Source: Psettodes erumei
Taxonomy: Eukaryota > Chordata > Actinopteri > Pleuronectiformes > Psettodidae
Reading direction: 5' to 3'
DNA length: 64,000 nucleotides
NCBI GenBank assembly: GCA_016785225.1
Contig: JAFBJZ010000372.1
Span: 335,920 to 399,919 of the forward strand
The notes below the pieces were generated by a model. It did no database searches and was not told the DNA's origin. It saw nothing but the letters and a program-made list of their open reading frames with translations. The translations under genes were made by a program, and so were the position numbers. Below, piece by piece: positions 47,301 to 58,088 of this stretch (its first letter is position 1; each line of letters opens with the position of its first letter).

Positions 47301-50300
47301 TGAAAGGAATCACCACTCACCCTTTTCTTTCGTTCTTCTTCAAATTCTTGGATTCTGTTGGCGAGGACGTTGGGAAGTGGAGAACCTGCTGCAGCCGACT
47401 GCTCCGCTGTCTCCAACACTGATCGAATGAAAAATAAGAAAATATGTCAAGTTTATTAGGAAGTTTATTGAGGGGAAAAAAAACAGCGGACATAACTCGT
47501 GCATGTTTTTAAAAATAAATGAAAAATTCAACAATACATTCATGAGATCTTTTCATTTTTGTATCATTATTTTTCATCATCACTTTTCATTATTCTTATT
47601 GATATATAGTTATTATTATCAATATAGGATCACATGTCAATAGGGAAAAAATGATAAAATCTGAGAAAGAAAGATAAGAAAAACCAAAGTGAAGTATTTA
47701 ATTACAGCTGACTGACCGGGTGGTGAGTGATCAGGTGGTTTGACCCTCTCCTCACTGGTCAGAGAGCCCGTCTCGATGGTGGTGTCCCGCTCTGGGATCT
47801 GATCGGTGTTGACGGCCGGTGAATCGGCTGCGGGGACACGAGTGCTGTGCTCAGACCATTGGTTCCTCTGACTCCTGATACGATCTAGGAGTTTCTTCAG
47901 CGCCCGTCTAGGAGCAGGTCTGGAGGGTTCAACTGCAAATGAAGAGAAGAACTGAATGCAGTTCTAGACTGGAGACAATGAGCTTCAAAGATTATCACAT
48001 TAGACAGATTATATTCAGGACTGGTAACTATGAGATGCGTTTCTTCTACTGAACCTTTAACATAAACTTTTTGTGATAATGCCAAAGATTAAATGGCATT
48101 TTAACAAGCTTTTGTGTGTTTCTGGTGCTTCTCTTCACCTTGAGCTGATGTCTCCTGCTCAGTGCTTGCGGCTTCTTGCTCTAAGTCTTGTTGTGTGTCT
48201 TCTGCTTCCAGCGTGGTGATTTCATCCTGTGTGATGTCCAGCTCTCTGTCCTGGCTGCCTGTGGACGGAGCCGGCAGGGGCTCGGGCACCAGCTGGACCA
48301 CCAGGTCCCCTTTAACCCCTGGGACAAGGTCGAGGTTTCACAATGATCCACTGAAACTATACACGTGTGCTATGTCTCCCTATCTTTCCTTGAAGCATTA
48401 AGGCCATTTTACTGTCTGACTGGTGGTTATTTCACTTTATGATCATACAAATAAAGCTCAACATGATGAAGCTATGAACAACTGCCACTCTTTCAACTCT
48501 TCTGAACAAAGCTGCACATGTTGTTTGTGTGACTATTTGTTATTACACATATTCAGAAATAAAAACAATGCACAAGAGAACAGCCCTTACTCCTCTCTCC
48601 AGTATACATGTCCTCAAAGGCAAACTCCATCTCCCTCTGGAAGTCCTCCCTCGTCTCCTGTCGCTTATAGAGAGGCTGGAAGATCTGAGGAGGCATCTGT
48701 GACACCTGCTGTCTCCTCCTCAGCAGGTCGGTCTGCTGCATGTGCTCCAGTTCAACAAGCAGTCGCTCACGATCCTAAAGGAGACCATCACAAAAAGATC
48801 AGGCACAAAAACCCAAGATATACACTGAACCTACACCTTTCTCGCCTTTTTTCCACCTGAAATCTGATACAAGACAGTTTACCATGATTGGAGAAAATCA
48901 TTTTATCTTACTGTTAACTCATTTTCTGATATATAAAAAACTGCACTAGCATTTTGGACAACTGGGTTTGGTTTCTGTGTGACAACTATGCCAATCACAT
49001 AAAGATACAATGTCCATGAACCCCCAGTAATACAATCCACATCAGTCTCTTTATCATATGAAGATCAGGCATCTGTCTTTGGTGAACACTGTTGTTGTCC
49101 ACCAGTGACTGCTGGAGTGTCAGACCTACGTCAGTAATTTATGTGTTAATAACAGGTGAGCTGTACCTGCATGAGCTGTTCCCTCCTCAGCGCCTGCTTC
49201 CCTCTGAGACGAGCCTTCTCCAGCTGCTCCTCTCGCTTCCTCTTTTCCTCCACCTGCAAGTCCCGAAGTCTCCTAGCCTCCAGCTCAGCCTCCTCATGAG
49301 CACTGATCTGCAGACACATCCACAGATCACACAACACTGATGGAGGGTCGGGGGCTGCCAAACCACAGGGTGAAGTGTATATATCAGAGAGCTCACCTGC
49401 TGTGCAGGTACCTCCCGGTCCACTGCGCTCTCAGACATGTGGTAATGTGTGGCAGCGAAGGCACTCACATCAGATTTCTTTACTACATGCGGCGTCTTGG
49501 AATCGATGTTCTGCGTGAACAATAAAAGGCTGCGTTACCTTGAGAACTAAAACAACACAACTTAGAAAGCTACAATTTGGTGGCTGGGTGAGTGTTTTTG
49601 ATTTTATCAGTAACCAGAATGGAGCACAGACCAGAAGAGTATATATTTCTCTTTTTTGCAATTTTTCTCTCCCTCTTCCTCTCTTTGTATTTCTGTCTCA
49701 CTGTGTTTTCTTAGGCATTGAAGTTTGTATGTGTGTTGGGAGAATAAATAGTTAAGTGAGATCATCCCCAAGCCAAAACATACATCATTTGCAAACAGTT
49801 AATTGAACCAACAAACAGACTTACCTGTTCTAGACCTCTGAATCACATCACAAACTGAATAATGAAGTTAAACAGTCTGATTGTCAGACTACAGACTGAT
49901 CATTTTGTGATGTGTCACCCCATTTTCTTTATACGGTATGTGCCTCTACTGTGAGTACTGCAGTATAAAGATGGCTGTTTCACATGTGATATACTTTCTG
50001 TGACATGACTGTATAATGCATGTTCAATGCTGAACTACTTAATCCAAACTTAATTCAATGAAACCTTAGCAACACTTTGCCAGATATATTCTTACCATTA
50101 GCTAAAAAGAGAAATAGCAAATTCACCTGGCTTGTCAGTCCAGCTTAAAAACAGACCTATTAATTTTACTGATCATGTGAATGACCTGAATGGGGTGAGG
50201 GGGAGGCGGTGGGAGGCTGGCTACTTTCGCTGATCTTTCTTTTTCTGCCTCCAACGCCTTCTTCCTGGCACTGATGGATCTACAGAGAAACAAAAGAGAA

Positions 50301-51162
50301 GAATTAACCCTAAGTTCTTTCTGATGACACTCAACACGTAAACATCTTTCAAACAAACATTTGAGATGCTGCGCACCGGCTTTGCCTCTCATGGTCTTGA
50401 AGCCTCTGTGACTTTAGCTCCTTCAGGGCTTCTCGATAACGTTCCTCTGCTTTGGTGCGATTTTCCTCTTCCCTCTGAGCTACAGCTGCCAAATCAGGTT
50501 CCTGGTTAAAATAAATCAAAATCAGTGCACACAAATCCAGCGATTCAGTGTACACTTTATTCTGCTAGTGAGTTTTCTATTATGTCCTGGTTTTGTAAAC
50601 ATTTTGGTTTCAGACTGAAATGTACCTATAGGCTGTGACAGCTTCATCGGCAGGTGCATTGTCTTTAATCAACAATGGAAATTCTGGCAAATGAGGACAA
50701 CATAACTCGGTTATTTATTTTTTTTAGACCAGTCTTATCTTACGTTTTCTTTTGCACTCCTGTGTCCCTGACCGAGGAGCTGGAGGCTCTCCTGGTATAA
50801 CCTCTGCAGTGTGTCGATTTTCTCCCTCTGCTGTCGCTCCCAGTCCTGTCTCAGCACCTCTGCCAGTTTCTCCAGCTCCCGCTGCCGCCGCTGTTCAACC
50901 GCCTGGCGGATCTGCAGCGCAATGTGCCGCTGCTGCTCCCGCACCTGGGTATCAATTCAAAACGTATATGTTTACATACACAGATTTACCACAAGAAAGG
51001 GGATTTGAGGACTCGCGTTCCGCTGAAAGGAACTAGCTGTTGCTGCTGCCTGACGTCAGTTACCTGCTGTATTCGCAGTTTTCTCCTCCTTTCTTGCTCC
51101 TCTCTTATTATCCGAGCCTCCTCGTTTGGGCTCAGTCTTAATTTGGCTACTTTCCTCTTCAT
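38370..51162 (-). CDS. cep295: Centrosomal protein CEP295 (with apparent 1-nt frameshift in exon 13)
   Basis: Centriole protein (fly Ana1 orthologue) needed for centriole-to-centrosome conversion and centriolar microtubule stability. 29 coding exons, 5' to 3': 51064-51162, 50744-50944, 50377-50501, 50186-50279, 49397-49510, 49167-49307, 48591-48774, 48139-48318, 47717-47932, 47321-47418, 46309-46512, 45911-45987, 44858-45702, 44538-44721, 44071-44262, 43757-43987, 43523-43620, 42831-42906, 42342-42548, 42002-42144, 41349-41787, 40941-41120, 40262-40743, 39857-40027, 39692-39752, 39188-39502, 38730-38826, 38514-38613, 38370-38411. About 1,864 aa (human about 2,600). The N terminus (MKRKVAKLRLSPNEEARIIR) matches human CEP295, as do KERSAKVASLPPPPP and EFAFEDMY. 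Long coiled coils occupy exons 2-6 and 10-13. The C terminus (NRLKAKEFHKKTLQKLRAK) is an ALMS motif. The exon sum is one base over a multiple of three, and exon 13 changes frame between about 45702 and 45470. Some middle boundaries (exons 18, 20, 22) are less certain. An in-frame ATG 21 nt upstream (51181-51183) is an alternative start. Confidence 0.93.
41349..41787 (-). other. cep295: Degenerate peptide repeat in cep295 exon 21
   Basis: This exon encodes repeated segments of about 20-25 residues built on a (L/M)(I/V)GQL core followed by Ser/Gln: RPLIGQLTDQSS, ERLVGQPSAHSS, SMIGQLLGVPAS, SRMIGRLSHQSS, GQLMGQMALEQS and RPLVGELDNDQP. The DNA shows recurring CCAATCA blocks. I know of no named domain with this pattern. 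Confidence 0.6.
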
Positions 51163-52299
51163 TTTCTTTAAATATGCCGGCAAACATATCCCCGACGGCG
51201 GGTAGCAGCCAAGTTAGCTACTAGCTGATCAAAGAATTGCTCAGTACAATACCACAAAGAGGCTAAGCGAAGTTTTTTGTGTCCATCGTGAACCCAACCG
51301 AAAAAACGACTCAACGCTTTTCTTCTTTACGTCACATCCGGTGGTTTAAACTTCCCGCCGTACCCTTCCGTGCGGAACAAATACCTACCTAAAGAGGTTC
51401 CTACCTTGTTCCTGCTCCAAATATAAAACATATACAAATGAACACTTAGTCTATCGACAAATAAAAACAACGACTCAATCGATAAATTAAAATGACGACT
51501 TCATTAGCAAATTAAAACAACGTAACGGAAAGTAAAGCAAAGCAACCAATTTTTCAACCGCGGGACGAGGGGGCGGTAGAGTGCACGTATTCGGGTTTAG
51601 CAAACGAAGAATGAACCACATTCGGCGTTACTGAAATAAACTACAAGTCCAGAGAATAAGCTGTTACACCCTAGTGAATACAGTAGGTAAGATTTACACG
51701 GATTAAATATGGTGGTGTTAGTTTTACCTGTGTTTGTAGCCGCGAGGGTCCTTGTATTCTGTGTGAGTTTAGCAAAGGGCTAACGCTAGCTCGTCTGCCT
51801 AGCTAGCCGCAGCTATACACAATCGAAAGCTGTTAGACGCAGTTTTTATTAATAAAAGTTCTTTATGCAGTCATTCGTCTTATCTTGAACCCGTTCATTA
51901 AACAGATAAACCTGCTGATTCTAAATGATCAGAATCTGTAGTAGGGTAAAGGCTGACAAAGCTTTCGCCTTCCTAAAAAAAAAAGGAAATCAGGTAAAGT
52001 TAAATAACATTAAAGCTAGTGAAAAGTCTTAAATTTTACTTATACATGCCTCTACATTTTTGTAGACAGTCGTATGTATTATTGTAGCTTACAAAGTATT
52101 TCAATGTCTGGTTTGAGCAAAATCTGACTGGAAAATTTCCAGTACCACTGGTTATGTAAAAATTCATCTGGACCTCGATAGATAGTAGATATATAGGGTT
52201 GATTGAAACTGTGAGGGTAATTGTTACGTTACAGCAGACTGAAACTAATGATATGATTAAAACCTCTCCGCTTGTCCTTCTCATCTCAGCCTTGGCATC
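51163..52299. promoter_or_regulatory. Divergent cep295/med17 promoter region and med17 5' UTR intron
   Basis: The two genes point away from each other. Near the cep295 end are an ETS-type CATCCGG (about 51336) and TTCCCGCC, an E2F-like motif (about 51352). A donor (CAGTAG before GTAAGA) at 51687 and an acceptor (TCATCTCAG ending at 52289) suggest a noncoding med17 first exon ending at 51686 and a UTR intron to 52290. A bidirectional promoter is inferred. Confidence 0.5.
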
Positions 52300-55200
52300 A
52301 TGTCTGGTGGTCCAGCAGTGAGGGTCAGCATCGAGTCTTCATGCGAGAAGCAGGTGCAGGAAGTAGCTCTGGATGGGACAGAGACATACGTCCCCCCTTT
52401 GTCCATGTCCCAGAACTTGGCAAAGTTGGCACAAAGAATTGACTTCAGCCAAGGATCTGACTCAGATGAGGATGGAGTTGAGAGCGAACCCAGGGACCGT
52501 GAGTGGGCCAAGCAGGAGCCAGAGGAAGAAGAAGGTAACGTATGGTCAAGAGAAAGCAAGGACGAATTAGAGCTAGTTTGTTAATCTGACTGACTCCACC
52601 TTTCCAGCACACTGGTTCACTTGAGTTCTCAGGCTGCTGCTTACTTAAAATTCAGGTTTAAACTATTATTGCATAGTAGACGACTCTGTCATTGTTCCCA
52701 GAAATGAATATGTCTCTGGATTTATTGGAATTTTGAGAAATGTTGTTTCAGATGGGGAAAATCTGTGAATTTGGTTGATTTCAAGGTGAACACCCAGCAA
52801 TACCAGGGGATACTACAAATGTTAATGACATTAAAGTAGAAGATAATATTTTAAAACTTTATTTGCATTAGAGATGGCAGTAAATCAGTGAACTGAACTG
52901 AATTGAGTGAAATCTGATCAGCGGTTTCTTTACACAGGCACAGTGAAGTTTCAGCCATCTCTGTGGCCCTGGGACTCAGTGCGCAACAACCTGCGCAGTG
53001 CCCTGACAGAGATGTGTGTGCTCTATGATGTGCTGAGCGTGGTGAAGGAGAAGAAATACATGGCCTTAGACCCGGTGTCTCAGGATCCAACAGCTGGAAA
53101 GGTAAAGTGCTAAAGAATACTGTATCACGATCAACATCTACAGCAGGGACAACAACCAAAATCCTACACAATATACATAATACACAAGTATGAGTACAGG
53201 GCTGTTGAAATGTTCAAATATGAGGGTGGTCCTTGGTTTCTCTTTCTCAAAGTAATTGATACACATCCAGTCATAACAGCATTTTCTACCTGTATTCAGA
53301 CCCCCCAGGTGTTCCAGCTGATCAGTAAAAAGAAATCACTGGCCACTGCAGCACAGCTTCTCCTAAAGGGAGCAGAGAAGCTCACCAAGTCAGTAGCAGA
53401 GAACCAGGAGAACAGGAGGCAGAGGGACTTCAACTCTGAGCTGCTGCGACTCCGCTCACAGTGGAAGCTTCGCAAAGTGGGAGACAAGATCCTGGGAGAC
53501 CTCAGCTACCGGAGCGCAGGTGATAAAGGCCTCTCAATCAACTGTGTAACAGGCTTTTTACAATATTGTATATACTTGTCTTTTGTGTTCTACAAAGTCA
53601 CACAAAGACACTCTTAACTTTAACCATGCAGGTTCCCTTTTTCCTCATCATGGCACATTTGAGGTGATCAAGAACACAGACATTGATCTGGACAAAAAAA
53701 TCCCAGAGGACTACTGCCCTCTTGATGTCCAGATCCCCAGTGATTTGGAGGGGTCTGCATATATCAAGGTAAGATAGAAACAAAAGATGGGTCATGTCCC
53801 TAAACGAAGGCTTCTTCTGTTAAAACACAGTCTTGAGACACAGGGCAACATTAGAGTTAGTATTTTACAAATAATTTGAGGAACATTTTTCTTTTCTTTT
53901 TTGCAGTGCTTCCATCAGCTGCAATACCAGTATAGTTTTGAAGGTTTCAGAAACATGTTGTTGAACAGTCCATTACTGTGTATGTCTTCAGGTGTCCATC
54001 CAGAAACAAGCTCCAGACATTGGGGATCTGGGAACTGTTAACCTGTTTAGGAGACCACAAAAAACCAAAGCTGGTATGGTCCAACACATAAGGTCATGAC
54101 ATTGCATGTCTTTCAACAGGCGTTAAGATTTTGAATCTGGTTTTGTAACTACATCTTCTCATTTCCCTCACCTGATCTCCCATTTCCTCTCTGACCAGGT
54201 ACCCAGCCATGGCATGTGAAGCTGGAGGCAGCTCAGAACGTTTTGCTCTGTAAGGAGATCTTTGCCCAGCTGTCCAGGGAAGCTGTCCAGATTAAATCTC
54301 AGATCCCTCACATTGTTGTGAAGAATCAGATCATCTCGCAGCCCTTCCCAGGTCAGAGTGCTCCTGACAAAATCAAAGATGGAAAACTTCAGCATTGATG
54401 AAGTTGCACTAACATTGATTTTTCTTTTGTGTATAGAGATGTTACAGAAACAAACTCATCCCTTGTTTGTTCATGTGATTTTCCCTTTACAGGTCTGCAG
54501 CTGTCCATCTCACTGTGCCACTCTACAGGAGAGAAGAAGAACCATCGGGTCTCTCCAGAGAAACCCAAACCAGATGACCACCTCTACGTTCTGGAACACA
54601 ATCTGCATCAAATGATGAGAGAGGTGAGTCACTGCACATTGTAGAATTGCAGCTATATCGATTGATGAATATTGTCAACTGATAAGTGAGGAGAAATGGA
54701 AGTACAGATGCCCTGCTCTGTCATTATAATGCACTTGAATCAACACCTCTCCAAAACAGTTTCAATAAAAACAAAAAAGGTGTCCCCAATAAACTGCCAA
54801 CATACAATGGAATACACTTTAGCTTAATCTTTATTGTTCTGCGTGACAACATGTTAAAAACAGGCACACCAGAGCAGATGTATCAGATACTGCTGTTCTG
54901 CTAGGAGCTACCCTGCAACCCATCTGAACCAGGATAGATACTACCCTAAATATTAATATATAGTTACCTTAAACACATGTTTTTCCCCTTCCCTTTATGA
55001 TGGTTACATTTTATCAGTGCTCATGGCATTGAACAACCTTGTTTCTGTTCCAGTTCCACAAGCAGCAGCTGAGCTCTGTGGTGATGCCACACCCTGCTAG
55101 CGCTCCCTTTGGCCACAAACGCCTGCGCTTAGCAGGACCGCTGGCCTATGATAAAGCTGAAATCTCCAGCCTGCAGCAGAGTGAGGGGCTGCTGGAGAAG

Positions 55201-57254
55201 ATCATCAAACAGGCCAAGCACATCTTCCTACGTAGCAGGTAAATTTAGCTCTACCATCTATGGTTTTATTTGACAACTATTATGATTACAAAACAATTGT
55301 CCGTGGCAGTCATTTGTGTCACAACATTTTAAGATGCTATGTATTAATGCCAGAAAAACTGAGTGCAAATCCAGGTGGAAGTGACAGGTTTATTGTCAGT
55401 TGTGGCTTGCATTAGATATAATTGGGGCTCCTGTATGATGCCTAACAAACTCCTTTCCTTGCTATCATTACTGTTCACACCTGTGATCACCAGGACGGCA
55501 CGGACCATCGACAGCCTGGCCAGTCGAATCGAAGATCCCCAGATCCAGGCTCACTGGTCCAACATCAATGACGTGTACGAGTCCAGTGTTAAGGTGCTCA
55601 TCACCTCTCAGGGCTACGAGCAGATCTGCAAGTAAGTGGAGTAGTAGGTGACGAAGGAGGCAGACCAGGAGGGAAGGATGAGGGAAGAACCGGAACAGAA
55701 AGGGAGACACACTGCTAATGTATTTATTCCCTCATTCTGTATTTGGACTTCTTCCACTTGACCAACATGTGTAATCATTGTCGGATAAGGTTTGACGTGT
55801 TTTGTGTGTTTAGGTCCATACAGCTGCAGCTGAACATTGGTGTCGAGCAGATCAGGGTGGTGCACAGAGATGGACGGGTCATCACACTGTCACACCAAGA
55901 ACAGGAGCTGCAGGACTTCCTTCTCTCACAGGTATCACAGCTGCAGACACTTGAAGCGGTGGTAGGTAAGATCAGATGCATGTGGAACACCTACCATCAT
56001 TGTATGAAGATGGTCCTTCAAGCGTTTCCTCCTGTCGTAACAAAAGAAATCAGTAGCAGGGTCACCTTTTAAAGTAATTTGTATTTCCTTGCCTGCTCAT
56101 GTCCACGCTTTGTTATTCCAGATGTCGCAGCATCAGGTGCACGCAGTTCAGCAGCTGGCCAAAGTGATGGGCTGGCACGTCCTTAGCTTCAGTAACCATG
56201 TGGGCCTGGGCCCAGTGGAGAGCATTGGAAATGCCTCGGCAGTCACGGTCGCCTCTCCCAATGGAGAGTATGCCATCTCAGGTGAGAAGGGTGAGGTTGG
56301 CTCTAAGGTACAAGCTGCTCAATGTTTTATACTGCTGCATTTGAGTGCTGCTATAGTAGTTCTATTGTAAATTCATAAAGAAAAGCAGGAAGTAGGAAGT
56401 TCTTTTTATCTTAAGAAGATCTTACAAAAATTCATATTATGGTGTATTTTTCTAAATCCACTAAATGCCAGATACCCAGATCAACAAGGTTAAAAACTAA
56501 ATAATGCTGATCTGTTGGTTTCAATAGGTTTTGTGTCTGTACATCAGAATTAAACAGGGGCTTCCTTGCAGAGTCACGAGTGTGCAGTGACATTCAACTC
56601 TCACAGGGAGAGAAAACTGAAGTGATAAAATGTTCACTGTGTGACCTAAATGCACAGCAGCAGAGTTCAGACCTGTCACATTTTGAATTATTGGCGTATT
56701 GCTGACATTCATTGTGGTAACAAAAAAAAGTACATACAGTGAGGCAATACCCAGTCTCTGGTGGTTGTGGAAACTCAGTGAGACATAGGAAATCACTCAG
56801 GATCCAACAGACAGGTTGGTACAAGCTGAAGAAGCATTAAGAAAGCATATCACAACACTCCATCACAAAATAACTCCTGGAATGCATTATATAAAGATTA
56901 TGATTTGATGTCGGCAATGTGATAAAATAATTCTGAATATCCTCGCAATCTTAAATTAAGAAATGTGTATGGATGAACAGTATGAGCATAAGCAGAATTT
57001 AGGCACTAACACAGTAAATATGTGTTTATCCGTTTCTCTGTCCAGTGCGTAATGGCCCAGAGAGTGGGTGCAAAGTTTTGGTCCAGTTCCCCCGCAGCCA
57101 GACCAAAGAACTGCCGAAGAGCGACGTCATTCAGGACGGCAAGTGGAGCCACCTCCGCGGGCCCAACAAAGAGGTGCTCTGGAGCAAGATGGAGGGACGA
57201 AACTTTGTCTATAAGATGGAGCTTCTCATGGCTGCACTGACTCCCTGTCCATAG
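52300..57254 (+). CDS. med17: Mediator complex subunit 17
   Basis: Core head-module subunit of Mediator, which links transcription factors to RNA polymerase II in the nucleus. Twelve coding exons: 52300-52534, 52938-53101, 53300-53519, 53632-53768, 53992-54073, 54199-54351, 54493-54623, 55054-55238, 55494-55631, 55814-55931, 56122-56281 and 57046-57254 (TAG). They give exactly 644 codons, 643 aa (human 651). Recognisable stretches include [20 protein letters not shown] at about 35-55, [40 protein letters not shown] and the C-terminal [16 protein letters not shown]. The start ATG follows a splice acceptor at 52289 and heads [26 protein letters not shown] at 57514-57519 is the poly(A) signal. 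The neighbours cep295 and vstm5 are also near MED17 in human 11q21, supporting orthology. Confidence 0.97.
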
Positions 57255-57519
57255 GTAAAAAAAAGCTTTTGCTAGTGATCTGAATGACTGACAACTCCCA
57301 CATAGAGTCAGCCACAAAATTTCAGAGGGGTAGAAACACATGCAGCCATGATACAGGCCCCTTTTTCAATAAAGTGACTTGTCCTTCCTTTACACTTATC
57401 CAACTCACGGACTTCTTAAACACTGCCTTTCCACCTCCGATATTGTCTTCTCTCTTTTTCATAATGTAAAGTGTGGAGTGTATGACCAGTATACCTCAAA
57501 TAATTTGATATGAAATAAA

Positions 57520-58088
57520 AACAAAAAGCCTGTCGCCCTGTATTAGTGTTGTTTTGTCATATATTCATAAAAATGAAGCTCAGAATTACATGTTTTTTTA
57601 AAAGTTCACACTTGAATATTTTTTTTTCCAGAGGAGAGGAAAGAGTGTCCTCTTCACACTTCATTTGGTCTCATTCAACAGTGTTAATATCATATAGAGT
57701 ATATTACACACTTTAAATTGTTAATTTAAAGTGTGTAATATTTTTTCCAAAGCCTGATTCAAGTTTGGATGATTGTTGTGAAAAGCTGTAAGTAAAAGTA
57801 AAATCACACGATTCAGTTCCTTAGACAATAAATACAGTGTGTATTTTTTTTCCCCAATGGCATGATACATTTACATTTTATCCAGTGCCATGAGTAAATG
57901 CATTTGTATTAAATACAAAATGTAAATATAATACAGTTTTTCATGATTGACATGCCATCTTCCCTGCTACTTTATGTACATGACACCTAAATTTATAAAA
58001 GAAGTCCTTGTGTTTCAGCTCTAACATGTTTGATGAAGAATCTCTGGGGTGTTTTCATTGACGAGTATAAAGTGCTGCTAGACGTCCA
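57520..58088. other. Convergent intergenic spacer between med17 and vstm5
   Basis: Between the med17 poly(A) signal and the vstm5 stop codon on the opposite strand, so it includes the vstm5 3' UTR. It contains a perfect hairpin (57701-57741) and otherwise A/T-rich sequence without coding exons. Confidence 0.55.
57701..57741. repeat. Perfect 19-bp inverted repeat with 3-nt loop
   Basis: Left arm ATATTACACACTTTAAATT (57701-57719), loop GTT, right arm its exact reverse complement (57723-57741). A/T-rich. It lies about 180 bp past the med17 poly(A) signal. It could be a MITE-like remnant, or it could affect 3' end formation of converging transcripts. Confidence 0.9.

Noticed and set aside
46513..47320. 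Searched cep295 introns for a U2-modifying scaRNA, since human CEP295 hosts one
   Set aside because: I found no stretch complementary to the U2 5' region with C and D boxes; a covariance-model search would be decisive.
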